A stretch of 64,000 bases of DNA from Alteriqipengyuania lutimaris (GTDB lineage Bacteria > Pseudomonadota > Alphaproteobacteria > Sphingomonadales > Sphingomonadaceae): positions 1,586,501-1,650,500 of the forward strand of contig NZ_QRBB01000001.1 of NCBI RefSeq assembly GCF_003363135.1. The letters are read 5' to 3'. The translations under genes were made by a program, and so were the position numbers. Below the pieces are notes generated by a model. The model saw only the letters and a list, made by a program, of their open reading frames with translations. It did not search any database and had not been told where the DNA came from. Positions 52,123-60,279 of this stretch are shown here, in pieces. Numbering within the stretch: position 1 is the stretch's first letter; each line of letters opens with the position of its first letter.

Positions 52123-53607
52123 ATGAGCGAAGACCTTACCAATCTCGGCGTCAAAGCCATCCGCGACGGGGTCGCCGGTGGCGATTTCACCGCGCGCGAA
52201 GTGGCCGAAGCCTTCAACGCCAATGTCGCCGCTGCGAAGGACCTCAACGCCTTCATCGTCGCCACGCCGGAGAAAGCTCTCGAAGCCGCCGACGCGGTGG
52301 ATGCAAAGCGCGCCAACGGCGAGGATCTGGGCAAGATGGGCGGCGTGCCGATCGGCATGAAGGACCTGTTCTGCACCGACGGCGTGCAGACCACGGCCGC
52401 CAGCCACATCCTCGAAGGCTTCGTGCCCCAGTACGAAAGCACCGTGTCGGCCAACCTGTGGAAGGCGGGCGCGGGGATGCTGGGCAAGCTCAACCTCGAC
52501 CAGTTCGCGATGGGTTCGTCGAACGAGACGAGCTATTTCGGCAACGTCCTCTCGCCGTGGAAGAAGGAAGGCAGCAATGCCGCGCTGATCCCGGGCGGGT
52601 CTTCGGGTGGCTCGTCCACCGCAGTCGCCGCGCGGCTCGCTCCGGCAGCGACCGGCACCGACACCGGCGGCTCGATCCGCCAGCCTGCCGCCGTCACCGG
52701 CATCGCCGGGATCAAGCCGACCTACGGGCGGTGCAGCCGCTGGGGCGTGGTCGCCTTTGCGTCCAGCCTCGACCAGGCGGGGCCGATGGCGCGCGACGTT
52801 ACCGATTGCGCGATCATGCTGGAGGCGATGGCCGGGTTCGATCCGAAGGATTCGACCTCGCTCGATATGCCCGTGCCTGAATGGGAGAAGGGGCTGAACC
52901 CCGATCTCAAGGGCAAGAAGGTCGGAATTCCGCGCGAATACCGCATGGACGGGACCGACCAGGCGATCCTCGACAGCTGGGAACGGGGCAAGGAATGGCT
53001 GCGCGATGCGGGCGCCGAGATCGTCGATATCTCGCTGCCGCACACCAAATACGCGCTGCCCGCCTATTACATCATCGCCCCGGCGGAAGCCTCCTCCAAC
53101 CTCGCGCGCTATGACGGCGTGCGCTATGGCCTGCGCGACCTGCCCGAAGGGGCTGGCCTGCAGGACATGTACGCCGCGACCCGCGCGGCGGGCTTCGGCG
53201 ACGAGGTGAAGCGGCGCATCCTGATCGGCACCTATGTGCTCAGCGCAGGCTTCTACGACGCCTATTACACGCAGGCGCAGAAGATCCGCACGCTGGTGGC
53301 GCAGGACTTCGAGAAGGCGTGGGAGAGTTGCGACCTGATCCTCGCGCCGACCACCCCCAACGCGGCTTTCCAGCTGGGCGGCTTCGACGGCGATCCGCTG
53401 GCGATGTACCTCAACGATGTGTTCGCCGTGCCCGCCTCGCTCGCAGGCCTGCCCGCGATGAGCGTGCCCGCAATGCTCAACGGCGACGGCCTGCCGCTGG
53501 GCCTCCAGATCGTCGGCAAGCCGTTCGACGAACAGGGCGTGCTCAACGCCGGGCTGGCGATCGAGCAGCGTAGCGAATTCGACGCCAAGCCGGAGCGGTG
53601 GTGGTGA
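52123..53607 (+). CDS. gatA: Asp-tRNA(Asn)/Glu-tRNA(Gln) amidotransferase subunit A
   Basis: This 494-residue amidase-signature subunit releases ammonia from glutamine for the GatCAB complex. The catalytic lysine is in [10 protein letters not shown], and the serine pair is in [27 protein letters not shown] and [12 protein letters not shown] follow. Length is normal. It overlaps a small ORF by 4 bases (GTGA), and gatB starts 132 bases later. Confidence 0.96.
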   Translation: MSEDLTNLGVKAIRDGVAGGDFTAREVAEAFNANVAAAKDLNAFIVATPEKALEAADAVDAKRANGEDLGKMGGVPIGMKDLFCTDGVQTTAASHILEGFVPQYESTVSANLWKAGAGMLGKLNLDQFAMGSSNETSYFGNVLSPWKKEGSNAALIPGGSSGGSSTAVAARLAPAATGTDTGGSIRQPAAVTGIAGIKPTYGRCSRWGVVAFASSLDQAGPMARDVTDCAIMLEAMAGFDPKDSTSLDMPVPEWEKGLNPDLKGKKVGIPREYRMDGTDQAILDSWERGKEWLRDAGAEIVDISLPHTKYALPAYYIIAPAEASSNLARYDGVRYGLRDLPEGAGLQDMYAATRAAGFGDEVKRRILIGTYVLSAGFYDAYYTQAQKIRTLVAQDFEKAWESCDLILAPTTPNAAFQLGGFDGDPLAMYLNDVFAVPASLAGLPAMSVPAMLNGDGLPLGLQIVGKPFDEQGVLNAGLAIEQRSEFDAKPERWW

Positions 53608-53747
53608 GCGGCGAGGCCATCTTCACGCTCGTCGCTGCGCTGGCGGTGACGGCGGTCATGGCGATCCCGGCCATCGTCGCGCGCCGCCTGAACCACGGCG
53701 AAGCGCGGATCGAGAATTTGAGCAAGGAGCCTTCGGGCGATGACTAA
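53604..53747 (+). CDS. small predicted membrane protein between gatA and gatB
   Basis: This 47-residue frame begins at a GTG that overlaps the gatA stop (GTGA) and ends at a TAA that overlaps the gatB start by 8 bases. It reads [18 protein letters not shown], then a hydrophobic AIPAIVARR and a polar, charged tail ([18 protein letters not shown]). One membrane helix (about residues 5-25) followed by positive residues fits a single-pass protein. No family is recognised. The close packing on both sides suggests it is translated. Two further GTGs precede the start in frame. Confidence 0.55.
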   Translation: MSGEAIFTLVAALAVTAVMAIPAIVARRLNHGEARIENLSKEPSGDD

Positions 53748-55236
53748 TTACCGCATCCAGGGCGCGACGGGCGAATGGGAGGTCGTGATCGGCCTCGAGG
53801 TCCACGCGCAGGTCACCTCCAACGCCAAGCTGTTCAGCGGCGCGTCGACCGAATTCGGCGCGGAGCCCAACACGCAGGTCAGCCTGATCGACGCCGCGAT
53901 GCCGGGCATGCTGCCCGTGCCCAACCGCGAGTGCATCCGGCAGGCGGTGCGCACCGGCATGGCGATCGAGGCGCAGATCAACGCGTGGAGCCGGTTCGAC
54001 CGCAAGAACTACTTCTACGCCGACCTGCCGCAGGGTTACCAGATCAGCCAGCTCTACCACCCCATCGTGGGCGAGGGGCAGCTGCTGATCGAGGCGGACG
54101 AGAAGGCGGGCATTCCCGAGGACAAGATCATCGGGATCGAGCGCATTCACGTGGAGCAGGATGCGGGCAAGCTGATGCACGATCAGCACCCGACGATGAG
54201 CTACGTCGATCTCAACCGCGTGGGCATCGCGCTAATGGAAATCGTCAGCAAGCCGGACATGCGCTCTCCCGCCGAAGCAGGTGCTTACGTGCGCAAGCTC
54301 AGGTCGATCCTGCGCTATGTCGGCTCGTGCGACGGGAACATGGAAGAAGGCTCAATGCGCGCGGACGTCAACGTCTCCGTGCGCAAGCCGGGCGAGGAAT
54401 TCGGCACACGGACCGAGACGAAGAACGTCAACTCGGTGCGCTTCGTGATGCAGGTCATCGAATACGAAGCGAACCGGCAGGTCGATGTGCTCGAGAATGG
54501 CGGGACGGTCGACCAGGAGACGCGCCTGTTCGACGTCGCCACCGGCACCACGCGTACCATGCGCAGCAAGGAAGACGCGCACGACTATCGCTACTTCCCC
54601 GATCCGGACCTGCTACCGGTCGAGCTCGACGATGCCTTCCTGAGCGAGTGCCGGGAGAGCCTGCCCGAACTGCCCGACGCCAAGCGCGCGCGGTACGAAA
54701 ATGAGCTGGGCCTCACGCCCTACAATGCGCGCGAGCTCACCGCAGAGGTCGAGACCTTCGGCCGCTTCGAAACGCTGCTCTCGGCCACCGCGACCCGTAT
54801 CGGCAAGCCCGAGAAGCAGGTGGCTACGCAGGTCGCGAACTGGGCGCTTTCCGTCGCGCCGGGCGTGATGAAGTCGCTCGGTGACGAGGCCGATCCGGCA
54901 CACGCCAGCTCGGGCGCGCAGGCCAGCATCCTCGCGATGCAGGACAAGGGCGAGATTTCGGGCGGACAGGCCAAGGAGATTTACGAGATCGTCCTCAAGA
55001 CCGGCCGCGACCCCGAAGAAATCGCCGACGCCGAAGGCCTCAAGCAGGTCTCCGACACCGGCGCGATCGAGGAAGCGATCGACGGCATCATCGCCGCCAA
55101 CGAGGACAAGGTGGCCGAGTATCGCGGCGGGAAGGACAAGCTGTTCGGCTTCTTTGTCGGCCAGACGATGAAGGCGATGCAGGGCAAGGCGAACCCCGCG
55201 GTGGTGAACCAGATCCTGAAGGACAAGCTGGGGTGA
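53740..55236 (+). CDS. gatB: Asp-tRNA(Asn)/Glu-tRNA(Gln) amidotransferase subunit B
   Basis: This 498-residue subunit phosphorylates and amidates the misacylated tRNA. The family start [20 protein letters not shown], the segment [13 protein letters not shown] and the C-terminal YqeY-like tail ([20 protein letters not shown]) are all present. Length is normal. The stop overlaps the GTG start of the VCBS gene (GTGA). Confidence 0.96.
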   Translation: MTNYRIQGATGEWEVVIGLEVHAQVTSNAKLFSGASTEFGAEPNTQVSLIDAAMPGMLPVPNRECIRQAVRTGMAIEAQINAWSRFDRKNYFYADLPQGYQISQLYHPIVGEGQLLIEADEKAGIPEDKIIGIERIHVEQDAGKLMHDQHPTMSYVDLNRVGIALMEIVSKPDMRSPAEAGAYVRKLRSILRYVGSCDGNMEEGSMRADVNVSVRKPGEEFGTRTETKNVNSVRFVMQVIEYEANRQVDVLENGGTVDQETRLFDVATGTTRTMRSKEDAHDYRYFPDPDLLPVELDDAFLSECRESLPELPDAKRARYENELGLTPYNARELTAEVETFGRFETLLSATATRIGKPEKQVATQVANWALSVAPGVMKSLGDEADPAHASSGAQASILAMQDKGEISGGQAKEIYEIVLKTGRDPEEIADAEGLKQVSDTGAIEEAIDGIIAANEDKVAEYRGGKDKLFGFFVGQTMKAMQGKANPAVVNQILKDKLG

Positions 55237-56381
55237 AAAATGCCGCTACCCGGTGGTGCGGGGCGGGCGCGATCGTCCTTTGTCTGTCGGTCGCCGCGAC
55301 GGCGGGCCCGTTGTGGGCGCAAGAAGGCGAACCCGCGTTCCGCCAGCACCCGTTCCTGCTGTTCGATGAAGCGGACAGCCGCACGGCCGATGTCGCGCTC
55401 GCCGACCTCGACGGCGATGGCGATCTCGACGTCGCAGCCGCGAATGGGCGCCACTGGCCGCAGCAGGACTGGATTTTCCTCAACGAGGGCGGCGGTCGCC
55501 TGCTGGAAGCCCGTCCGTTAGGCGAGACGCGTTCTTCAAGCTACACGATCCGCCTTGGCGATCTCGACGCAGATGGCGACTCCGACGCGGTCGTGGTGCG
55601 CGATAATCTGCCCGCGCAGGTCTATCTCAACGACGGCAAGGCTGGTTTCACGTTCGCATCGGATATCCCGGGCAGTGCCATCCCAGCGCGGTCCGCGGTG
55701 CTGGCAGACCTCGACGGCGATGGCCTGCTCGACCTCACCGTGGCGGCGCGCCGCGGAGCCGACCGGATCCATTACGGCCTTGCCGGAGGAGCGTTCGGCG
55801 AGGCGGTCAGCCTGCCCGATGACGGATTCGGGTCGACCGGTCTCGCCGCAGCGGACGTCGACGGGGACGGCGATACCGATCTCGTGGTCGCGCGACGCGA
55901 TGGAGCGGCCAGCGTAGTCTTCGTCAATCAGGGCAAGCGTGCCTTCGCGGCCCGGCATATTGCGGGCAGCGAAGGCGATCATCGCAAGGTGGTCGTGGGC
56001 GATTTCGACGACGACGGGCGGATGGATATCGTGCTGGTCGCGATCGAAGGCCGGCACAAGCTTTACCGGCAGGCGGCCGACGGTGCTTTCGCGGCGCCCG
56101 CGCTTTTCGGCGAGGGGGACGATATCGTCCAGGCGATCGCCGCCGGAGACCTCGACGGGGATGGAGATCTCGACCTCGTGGCCGGAGCCGACGGCACGAA
56201 CATCGTTTTCCGCAATACGGGGCACGGTGGCTTCGAAAGCGAAGTTTTGCCGAGCGAGTTGGCGGACACCTACGGCGTGGCGCTGGACGACATGAATGGC
56301 GACGGCATCCTCGATATCGTCATCGCCAATTCCGATGCGCCCAACGAGATCGTGCTTGGCCGATCCGGCGCGGACGACTGA
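55233..56381 (+). CDS. secreted VCBS/FG-GAP-repeat protein
   Basis: This 382-residue exported protein has a signal peptide (about 1-30, ending WAQ) and six to seven repeats with the Ca-binding-like pattern [10 protein letters not shown] (for example [38 protein letters not shown]). This fits a beta-propeller of the FG-GAP type, often used in adhesion or sugar binding. The protein is unlikely to relate to the amidotransferase despite its GTG start overlapping gatB. It converges on a serine hydrolase gene. Confidence 0.9.
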   Translation: MKNAATRWCGAGAIVLCLSVAATAGPLWAQEGEPAFRQHPFLLFDEADSRTADVALADLDGDGDLDVAAANGRHWPQQDWIFLNEGGGRLLEARPLGETRSSSYTIRLGDLDADGDSDAVVVRDNLPAQVYLNDGKAGFTFASDIPGSAIPARSAVLADLDGDGLLDLTVAARRGADRIHYGLAGGAFGEAVSLPDDGFGSTGLAAADVDGDGDTDLVVARRDGAASVVFVNQGKRAFAARHIAGSEGDHRKVVVGDFDDDGRMDIVLVAIEGRHKLYRQAADGAFAAPALFGEGDDIVQAIAAGDLDGDGDLDLVAGADGTNIVFRNTGHGGFESEVLPSELADTYGVALDDMNGDGILDIVIANSDAPNEIVLGRSGADD

Positions 56382-56438
56382 GCGAGGGCGCGCCGCCCTC
56401 TGCATCGTCTTCGTCCGCCCCGAAAATTCCTAATATTT

Positions 56439-57704
56439 TCAAACGTAGTTCGCGTAGGGCGTGCCCGTCAGCATCAGCGCGGCCTGGTCGATGAAGGGGC
56501 CGCCGCTCGATCCGTTGGACATGACCACGATCGTCCTGCGCAGGGCGGGGTCGCCCAGCGCGTTCGAAACGTAGGATTGGCCGTTCATGCCCCAGTGGTG
56601 ATACACGATCCGGCCTTCGCGCCGCTCCAGACCCCAGCCGATCCCTGCGGGCACATTGCCCTTGGGCGCGTCGCGTTCGGTCTGCGGGGTAAGCATCAGT
56701 GCCCGACCTGCCTCCGGCAGCAACCCCTCGCGCTGCGCGGGCGGTGGCGGGAGCATGAGGGCAAGGAAGCGGGCATAGTCGGTCGGTGTCGTTCGCAGGC
56801 TGGACGCGGCATTCGCCAGCGCCATCTGCGGGCGCTCCCAGCGATAGGCGCCGAAGCCGTCGAGCCGTTCGTCGTCGAAGCTATCGATCACGCGAAAAGC
56901 CGCACGGTAATCGTCGAGCGTGAAGCTGGTCAGCGGGCGGCCCCATCGCTGCGAAATGCGATACAGCTGCGCACCCACCTTCTGATCGAAGAACGACGGC
57001 TCGAGCGTATTGACCCCGTCATCGCCCAGCACATGCCCCAGCGCCTCCCGATCGACGCGGCCTGGCAGCCAGAGCATCGCCATGTCGTCCAGCGCAGCCG
57101 GTGCGAAGAGGTATCGGCTGCACAATTCCTGCAGGCTGTGGCCAGAGATACGCTCGATCGCTGCCTGCACCCACTGGAAGGCCTGCCCCGAATAGGAATA
57201 GCCGGTGCCAGGAGCAAATGCGGGCTCGATCACGGTGGTCTCGTCCCGCTCGGGCCAGTTCGGAAGCCCGGTCGCGTGGGTCAGCGCGTGGCGCACCGTG
57301 ACCTGCGTCGACCATGGGTTGTCGGAAAGCCTCTCGGGCCGGTGATAGTCGATCAGCCGGTCGTCGAGGCCAAGCAGGCCGTGTTCGATCATCTGCATCG
57401 TGACGTAGGCGGTGACCGGCTTGCTGAGCGAGGCGGCCTGAAAGAGGGTCTCGGGGCCGACCGGCTTGCCGCTGGCCACGCTCTGGACGCCGTAGGCCCA
57501 CGTCCAGGCGATATCGCCGTTTTCGTAGATCGCTGCGGACGCACCTGGGATGGAATGCTTGCGCGCCAATGTTTCGAGTGTCTCGAGCGCACGGTCGTCG
57601 GGCACCCAGCTTTCTTTCGTCTCGGCCTGTGCGCGGGCCGGCCAGGCCGAGGCTGCCATGGTCGCGCCGCCCGAAGCGATGAGCATCCGCCGAGTTAGTC
57701 TCAT
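56439..57704 (-). CDS. beta-lactamase-fold serine hydrolase (class C type)
   Basis: This 421-residue exported hydrolase has a Tat-like signal (TRRMLIASGG, about 1-26). The nucleophile is S92 in SLSK (residues 92-95), and the second motif is YSY in GTGYSYSG (in place of YxN). HHWG in YHHWGMNGQ stands for the KTG box. This suggests an esterase or peptidase rather than a true beta-lactamase. No regulator such as ampR is adjacent. The substrate is unknown. Confidence 0.88.
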   Translation of the reverse strand: MRLTRRMLIASGGATMAASAWPARAQAETKESWVPDDRALETLETLARKHSIPGASAAIYENGDIAWTWAYGVQSVASGKPVGPETLFQAASLSKPVTAYVTMQMIEHGLLGLDDRLIDYHRPERLSDNPWSTQVTVRHALTHATGLPNWPERDETTVIEPAFAPGTGYSYSGQAFQWVQAAIERISGHSLQELCSRYLFAPAALDDMAMLWLPGRVDREALGHVLGDDGVNTLEPSFFDQKVGAQLYRISQRWGRPLTSFTLDDYRAAFRVIDSFDDERLDGFGAYRWERPQMALANAASSLRTTPTDYARFLALMLPPPPAQREGLLPEAGRALMLTPQTERDAPKGNVPAGIGWGLERREGRIVYHHWGMNGQSYVSNALGDPALRRTIVVMSNGSSGGPFIDQAALMLTGTPYANYV

Positions 57705-57886
57705 CGCATTCCTTCCTTCGGCGTAAGCCGAGTACGGTGCGCTGGCCGCAGGGCCGCATCGTCCAGGACGATTCGAAGTACTGCTATATCACAGGATCGG
57801 TTGCTTACCGCGGAAACTTGCCGCCCCCTGCGCGCGTACCGGCGGAGGCGGTGGATCGAAAGCGGTTGCAGGACTACAGCGGGGCC

Positions 57887-58348
57887 ATGACCGCGATCGT
57901 CCTCGTCCATCCCGAAATCCCCGGCAATACCGGCGCGGTCGGGAGGACCTGCGTGGCGCTCGACCTCGAACTCATCCTGATCCACCCTCTCGGCTTCACG
58001 ATCACCGATACGCGGTTGAAGCGCGCGGGGCTGGATTACTGGCAGCATATCCGGCTGAGCGAATACGCCAGCTGGGATGCGTTTCTTGCCCAACGCGCGC
58101 CGCGCGCAGACCAGCTCTTCCTGTTCGAGGAATACGCCCCGCGCAGCTTCTACGAGCCGGACTATCCGGCGGACGCCTACCTCGTCTTCGGGCGTGAGAC
58201 CAAGGGCCTGCCGCCCGAGATCGTCGAGGCGCATCGCGAACGCCTGGTGAGCCTGCCGATGCGCAGCGACAAGGTGCGTTCGCTCAACCTCGCGAACACG
58301 GTCGCGGCGGCGGCCTACCAGGCGATGCGCGGCAGCTTTCTGCCCTAG
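57887..58348 (+). CDS. trmL: tRNA (cytidine(34)-2'-O)-methyltransferase
   Basis: This 153-residue SPOUT methyltransferase modifies the wobble base of tRNA-Leu isoacceptors. The N-terminus MTAIVLVHPEIPGNTGAVGRTC, the SAM-binding VFGRETKGLP and the knot segment MRSDKVRSLNLANTVAAAAYQ are typical. I chose the ATG at 57887 because the family begins there. An open frame from 57737 would add 50 residues without homology. The stop codon lies in the first unit of an 11-bp tandem repeat. A substrate tRNA-Leu is also in the window. Confidence 0.92.
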   Translation: MTAIVLVHPEIPGNTGAVGRTCVALDLELILIHPLGFTITDTRLKRAGLDYWQHIRLSEYASWDAFLAQRAPRADQLFLFEEYAPRSFYEPDYPADAYLVFGRETKGLPPEIVEAHRERLVSLPMRSDKVRSLNLANTVAAAAYQAMRGSFLP

Positions 58349-58389
58349 AAATACCGTAGAAATACCGTAGAAATACCGTAGAAATACCC
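58346..58389 (+). repeat. four 11-bp tandem repeats
   Basis: The unit TAGAAATACCG occurs three times perfectly and a fourth time with a last-base change (58346, 58357, 58368, 58379). The first TAG is the trmL stop codon. A copy-number change would leave the protein unaltered but would move downstream signals by about one helical turn. Confidence 0.9.
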
Positions 58390-58466
58390 GTGGGCGAATC
58401 CGGCTAGCCGGGTCGAACCTTCCGGGCTAATTCGACAACGGGATCAGAAACTTGGGGGGGATTGCG

Positions 58467-58994
58467 ATGCGAATCTGGCATTTCGCACTGATGCTGCTGG
58501 CTTCGACCGGAACGGTGCAGGCCCAAATGCTCGAAAACACGCCGGTCGATGGCGGGCGCGCCGATGAGGACAACAGCTGGAAGTATTTCTATTTCCACAA
58601 GAACGGGGTCAGCCAGGAGCAGGCCCGTGCCGATATCATCCAATGCTACGGCTACACGCAGAACCTCACGCTGATGAAGCAGGGGTCCAATCCGACCTAC
58701 ATGTCCGTGCCCTATGGCGGCACGACCGGGCTCAGCCCGCTGGCGGCCGGTCTGGTGGGCGGGGCCGGAGGCCTCGCGGGCGCCCTGATTGCAGGGTTCA
58801 TGAATGCCGGAGAGCGCCGGGCGATGGAGCGTACGAACCTGCGCAAATGCTTCGGTTTCAAGGGCTACGACCGCTACGAGATGACCAAGGAAGAGCACGA
58901 GGATCTGCACGAGGGCGATGCCGACGTCGTGCGTGCAAGGCTGGTCGCGCTCGCGACCGGCGAAGCCCCTGCCGAGGAAAGGCTGGTACCATGA
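58467..58994 (+). CDS. secreted protein of unknown function with a Gly-rich segment
   Basis: This 175-residue protein has a signal peptide (about 1-20, ending VQAQ). A middle segment LAAGLVGGAGGLAGALIAGF resembles a glycine zipper, which can insert in or span membranes. Two cysteines flank it (IIQCYGYT and LRKCFGFKGY). I do not recognise the family. It overlaps the next secreted protein by 4 bases (ATGA), so the two are coupled. The ATG at 58467 has a G-rich leader. Confidence 0.8.
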   Translation: MRIWHFALMLLASTGTVQAQMLENTPVDGGRADEDNSWKYFYFHKNGVSQEQARADIIQCYGYTQNLTLMKQGSNPTYMSVPYGGTTGLSPLAAGLVGGAGGLAGALIAGFMNAGERRAMERTNLRKCFGFKGYDRYEMTKEEHEDLHEGDADVVRARLVALATGEAPAEERLVP

Positions 58995-59812
58995 AGCGCT
59001 GGTTCTATCCGTTTGCGGCCGCCATGGCGCTGGCCGTGCCTGCCGCCGCCGCAGCGGGCGATCAGGAAGTCCGTCAGCTCAAGAGCAAGGACACGCTCGA
59101 TCCGGCGTCGGGCAAGGCCTATTTCTACTACGAAACCGACGTGAACAAGTTCGACGTCTTCTTCCTGCGCAGCATGACCGAGGCCGAGCAGGAGACCTTC
59201 TTGAAGGGCCGCGCCGCCGCGCTGGCCGAAGCGCGGGTGAAGCTGCGCGAGCGGCGTGACGGCGCGCCGGGCGTGTCGGACGAGGAACTGCTGCCCGACG
59301 CAGCGTTCGCCTATGTCGACGACGATATCCGCAATCTGGTGCGGCTCGACAGCGGCCGGGTGTACGAGAAGGATGGCGATCGGCGGACCTATGTGGCCGA
59401 AGTACCGCCGGGCGAATACACGATCTTCGCCGCCGGGGTCGACGGCTTCACCGGCGGGACCTGCATGTGCATGGGCACGGTGAGCTTCGATGCGCCGGCG
59501 GGGTCGGTCGTCGATCTCGGCACGATCCTCGTGGCGGACGAAGTCGGCCCGGAGGAAATCCCCGAGCTGGCGGCCTACGAAGCGCCCGAATATATCCGCA
59601 GGAAGGCGCTGCCCTTCAAGATCGCGCTCCGGCTCCCCCGCGCGGGCGATGCCAAGCCCGCGCTGTTCGCCGACAGCCCGACGGTTGCGGCGCAGTTCGA
59701 GGCTGCGGGGCCCATTCCCAATTTCCTCGGCATGCTCGTCAACCGGATGGCACCGATCGAGGGCGTTTTGACCTATGACGAGGACCGGATCGTGGAAGCC
59801 GCGCAGCGATAG
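58991..59812 (+). CDS. secreted protein of unknown function
   Basis: This 273-residue exported protein has a signal peptide (about 1-22, ending AAAAG) and a domain with GKAYFYYETDVNKFDVFFLR, YVAEVPPGEYTIFAAGVDG, and CMCMGTVSFDAPAGSVVDLGTI. The last three strands are typical of carboxypeptidase regulatory-like or transthyretin-type beta folds. The CMC pair could bind metal or form a disulfide. No family is recognised. It is encoded by the same mRNA as the gene before it and ends at a strong terminator. Confidence 0.8.
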   Translation: MKRWFYPFAAAMALAVPAAAAAGDQEVRQLKSKDTLDPASGKAYFYYETDVNKFDVFFLRSMTEAEQETFLKGRAAALAEARVKLRERRDGAPGVSDEELLPDAAFAYVDDDIRNLVRLDSGRVYEKDGDRRTYVAEVPPGEYTIFAAGVDGFTGGTCMCMGTVSFDAPAGSVVDLGTILVADEVGPEEIPELAAYEAPEYIRRKALPFKIALRLPRAGDAKPALFADSPTVAAQFEAAGPIPNFLGMLVNRMAPIEGVLTYDEDRIVEAAQR

Positions 59813-59834
59813 CAGGTCCCCGCGAGAAGAAACG

Positions 59835-59874
59835 AAAAAGGCCGCCGGGGCGCAAAACCCCGGCGGCCTTTTTT
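59835..59874. terminator. strong terminator
   Basis: AAAAAGGCCGCCGGGG pairs perfectly with CCCCGGCGGCCTTTTT around CGCAAAA. It ends the secreted-protein operon, and the A/T tracts on both sides let it serve the convergent small gene as well. Confidence 0.92.
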
Positions 59875-59891
59875 CTATTCGGTCAGGCTGC

Positions 59892-60197
59892 TCAGCCCTG
59901 GCGTTCGCCGGTCAGCGGCATGTCGCCGAATGCGCCTGCGTTGACCTTGCCGGTCAGCTGGTCGCCATTGACGGTCGCTTCGCAGTTGAGCTCCATGGGC
60001 ATCGGGACGGTCATGTCCATCTTCCACTTGAGCGTGTCGCCGGCGATGGTGCCGTCCTTCACGTCCATCGAACCCATTCCGCCGGCCATCGAGCCGGTGA
60101 AGGTGTTGCCATCGTCGCCCGGGACGACGGTGAAGGTGCCCTTTTGGTCGCCCATCGGGCTCTTGACGACGGTGTCATAGGTTCCGGCTACGGACAT
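59892..60197 (-). CDS. small conserved protein of unknown function
   Basis: This 101-residue soluble protein reads as a short beta-rich domain: AGTYDTVVKSPMGDQKGTFTVV, GDDGNTFTGSMAGGMG, LKWKMDMTVPMPMELNCEATVNGDQLTGKV and a final GAFGDMPLTGERQG. The alternating strands with GT/NG turns suggest a small calycin-like barrel that may bind a small ligand. I recall similar proteins in other sphingomonads with no assigned role. AGGAG precedes the ATG. Confidence 0.8.
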   Translation of the reverse strand: MSVAGTYDTVVKSPMGDQKGTFTVVPGDDGNTFTGSMAGGMGSMDVKDGTIAGDTLKWKMDMTVPMPMELNCEATVNGDQLTGKVNAGAFGDMPLTGERQG

Positions 60198-60279
60198 AAG
60201 CGATACTCCTCTCGTGTGTAGGTAGTCGTGTGTGGGTAGGGCGGGCCATCGCCCGCACCTACATTCGTGTCAATAACGC

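Noticed and set aside
57737..57886. 50-residue N-terminal extension of TrmL
   Set aside because: The frame is open, but TrmL proteins start at MTAIVLVHPEIPGNTG and the extension has no recognisable motif. It overlaps the probable promoter region of two divergent genes.
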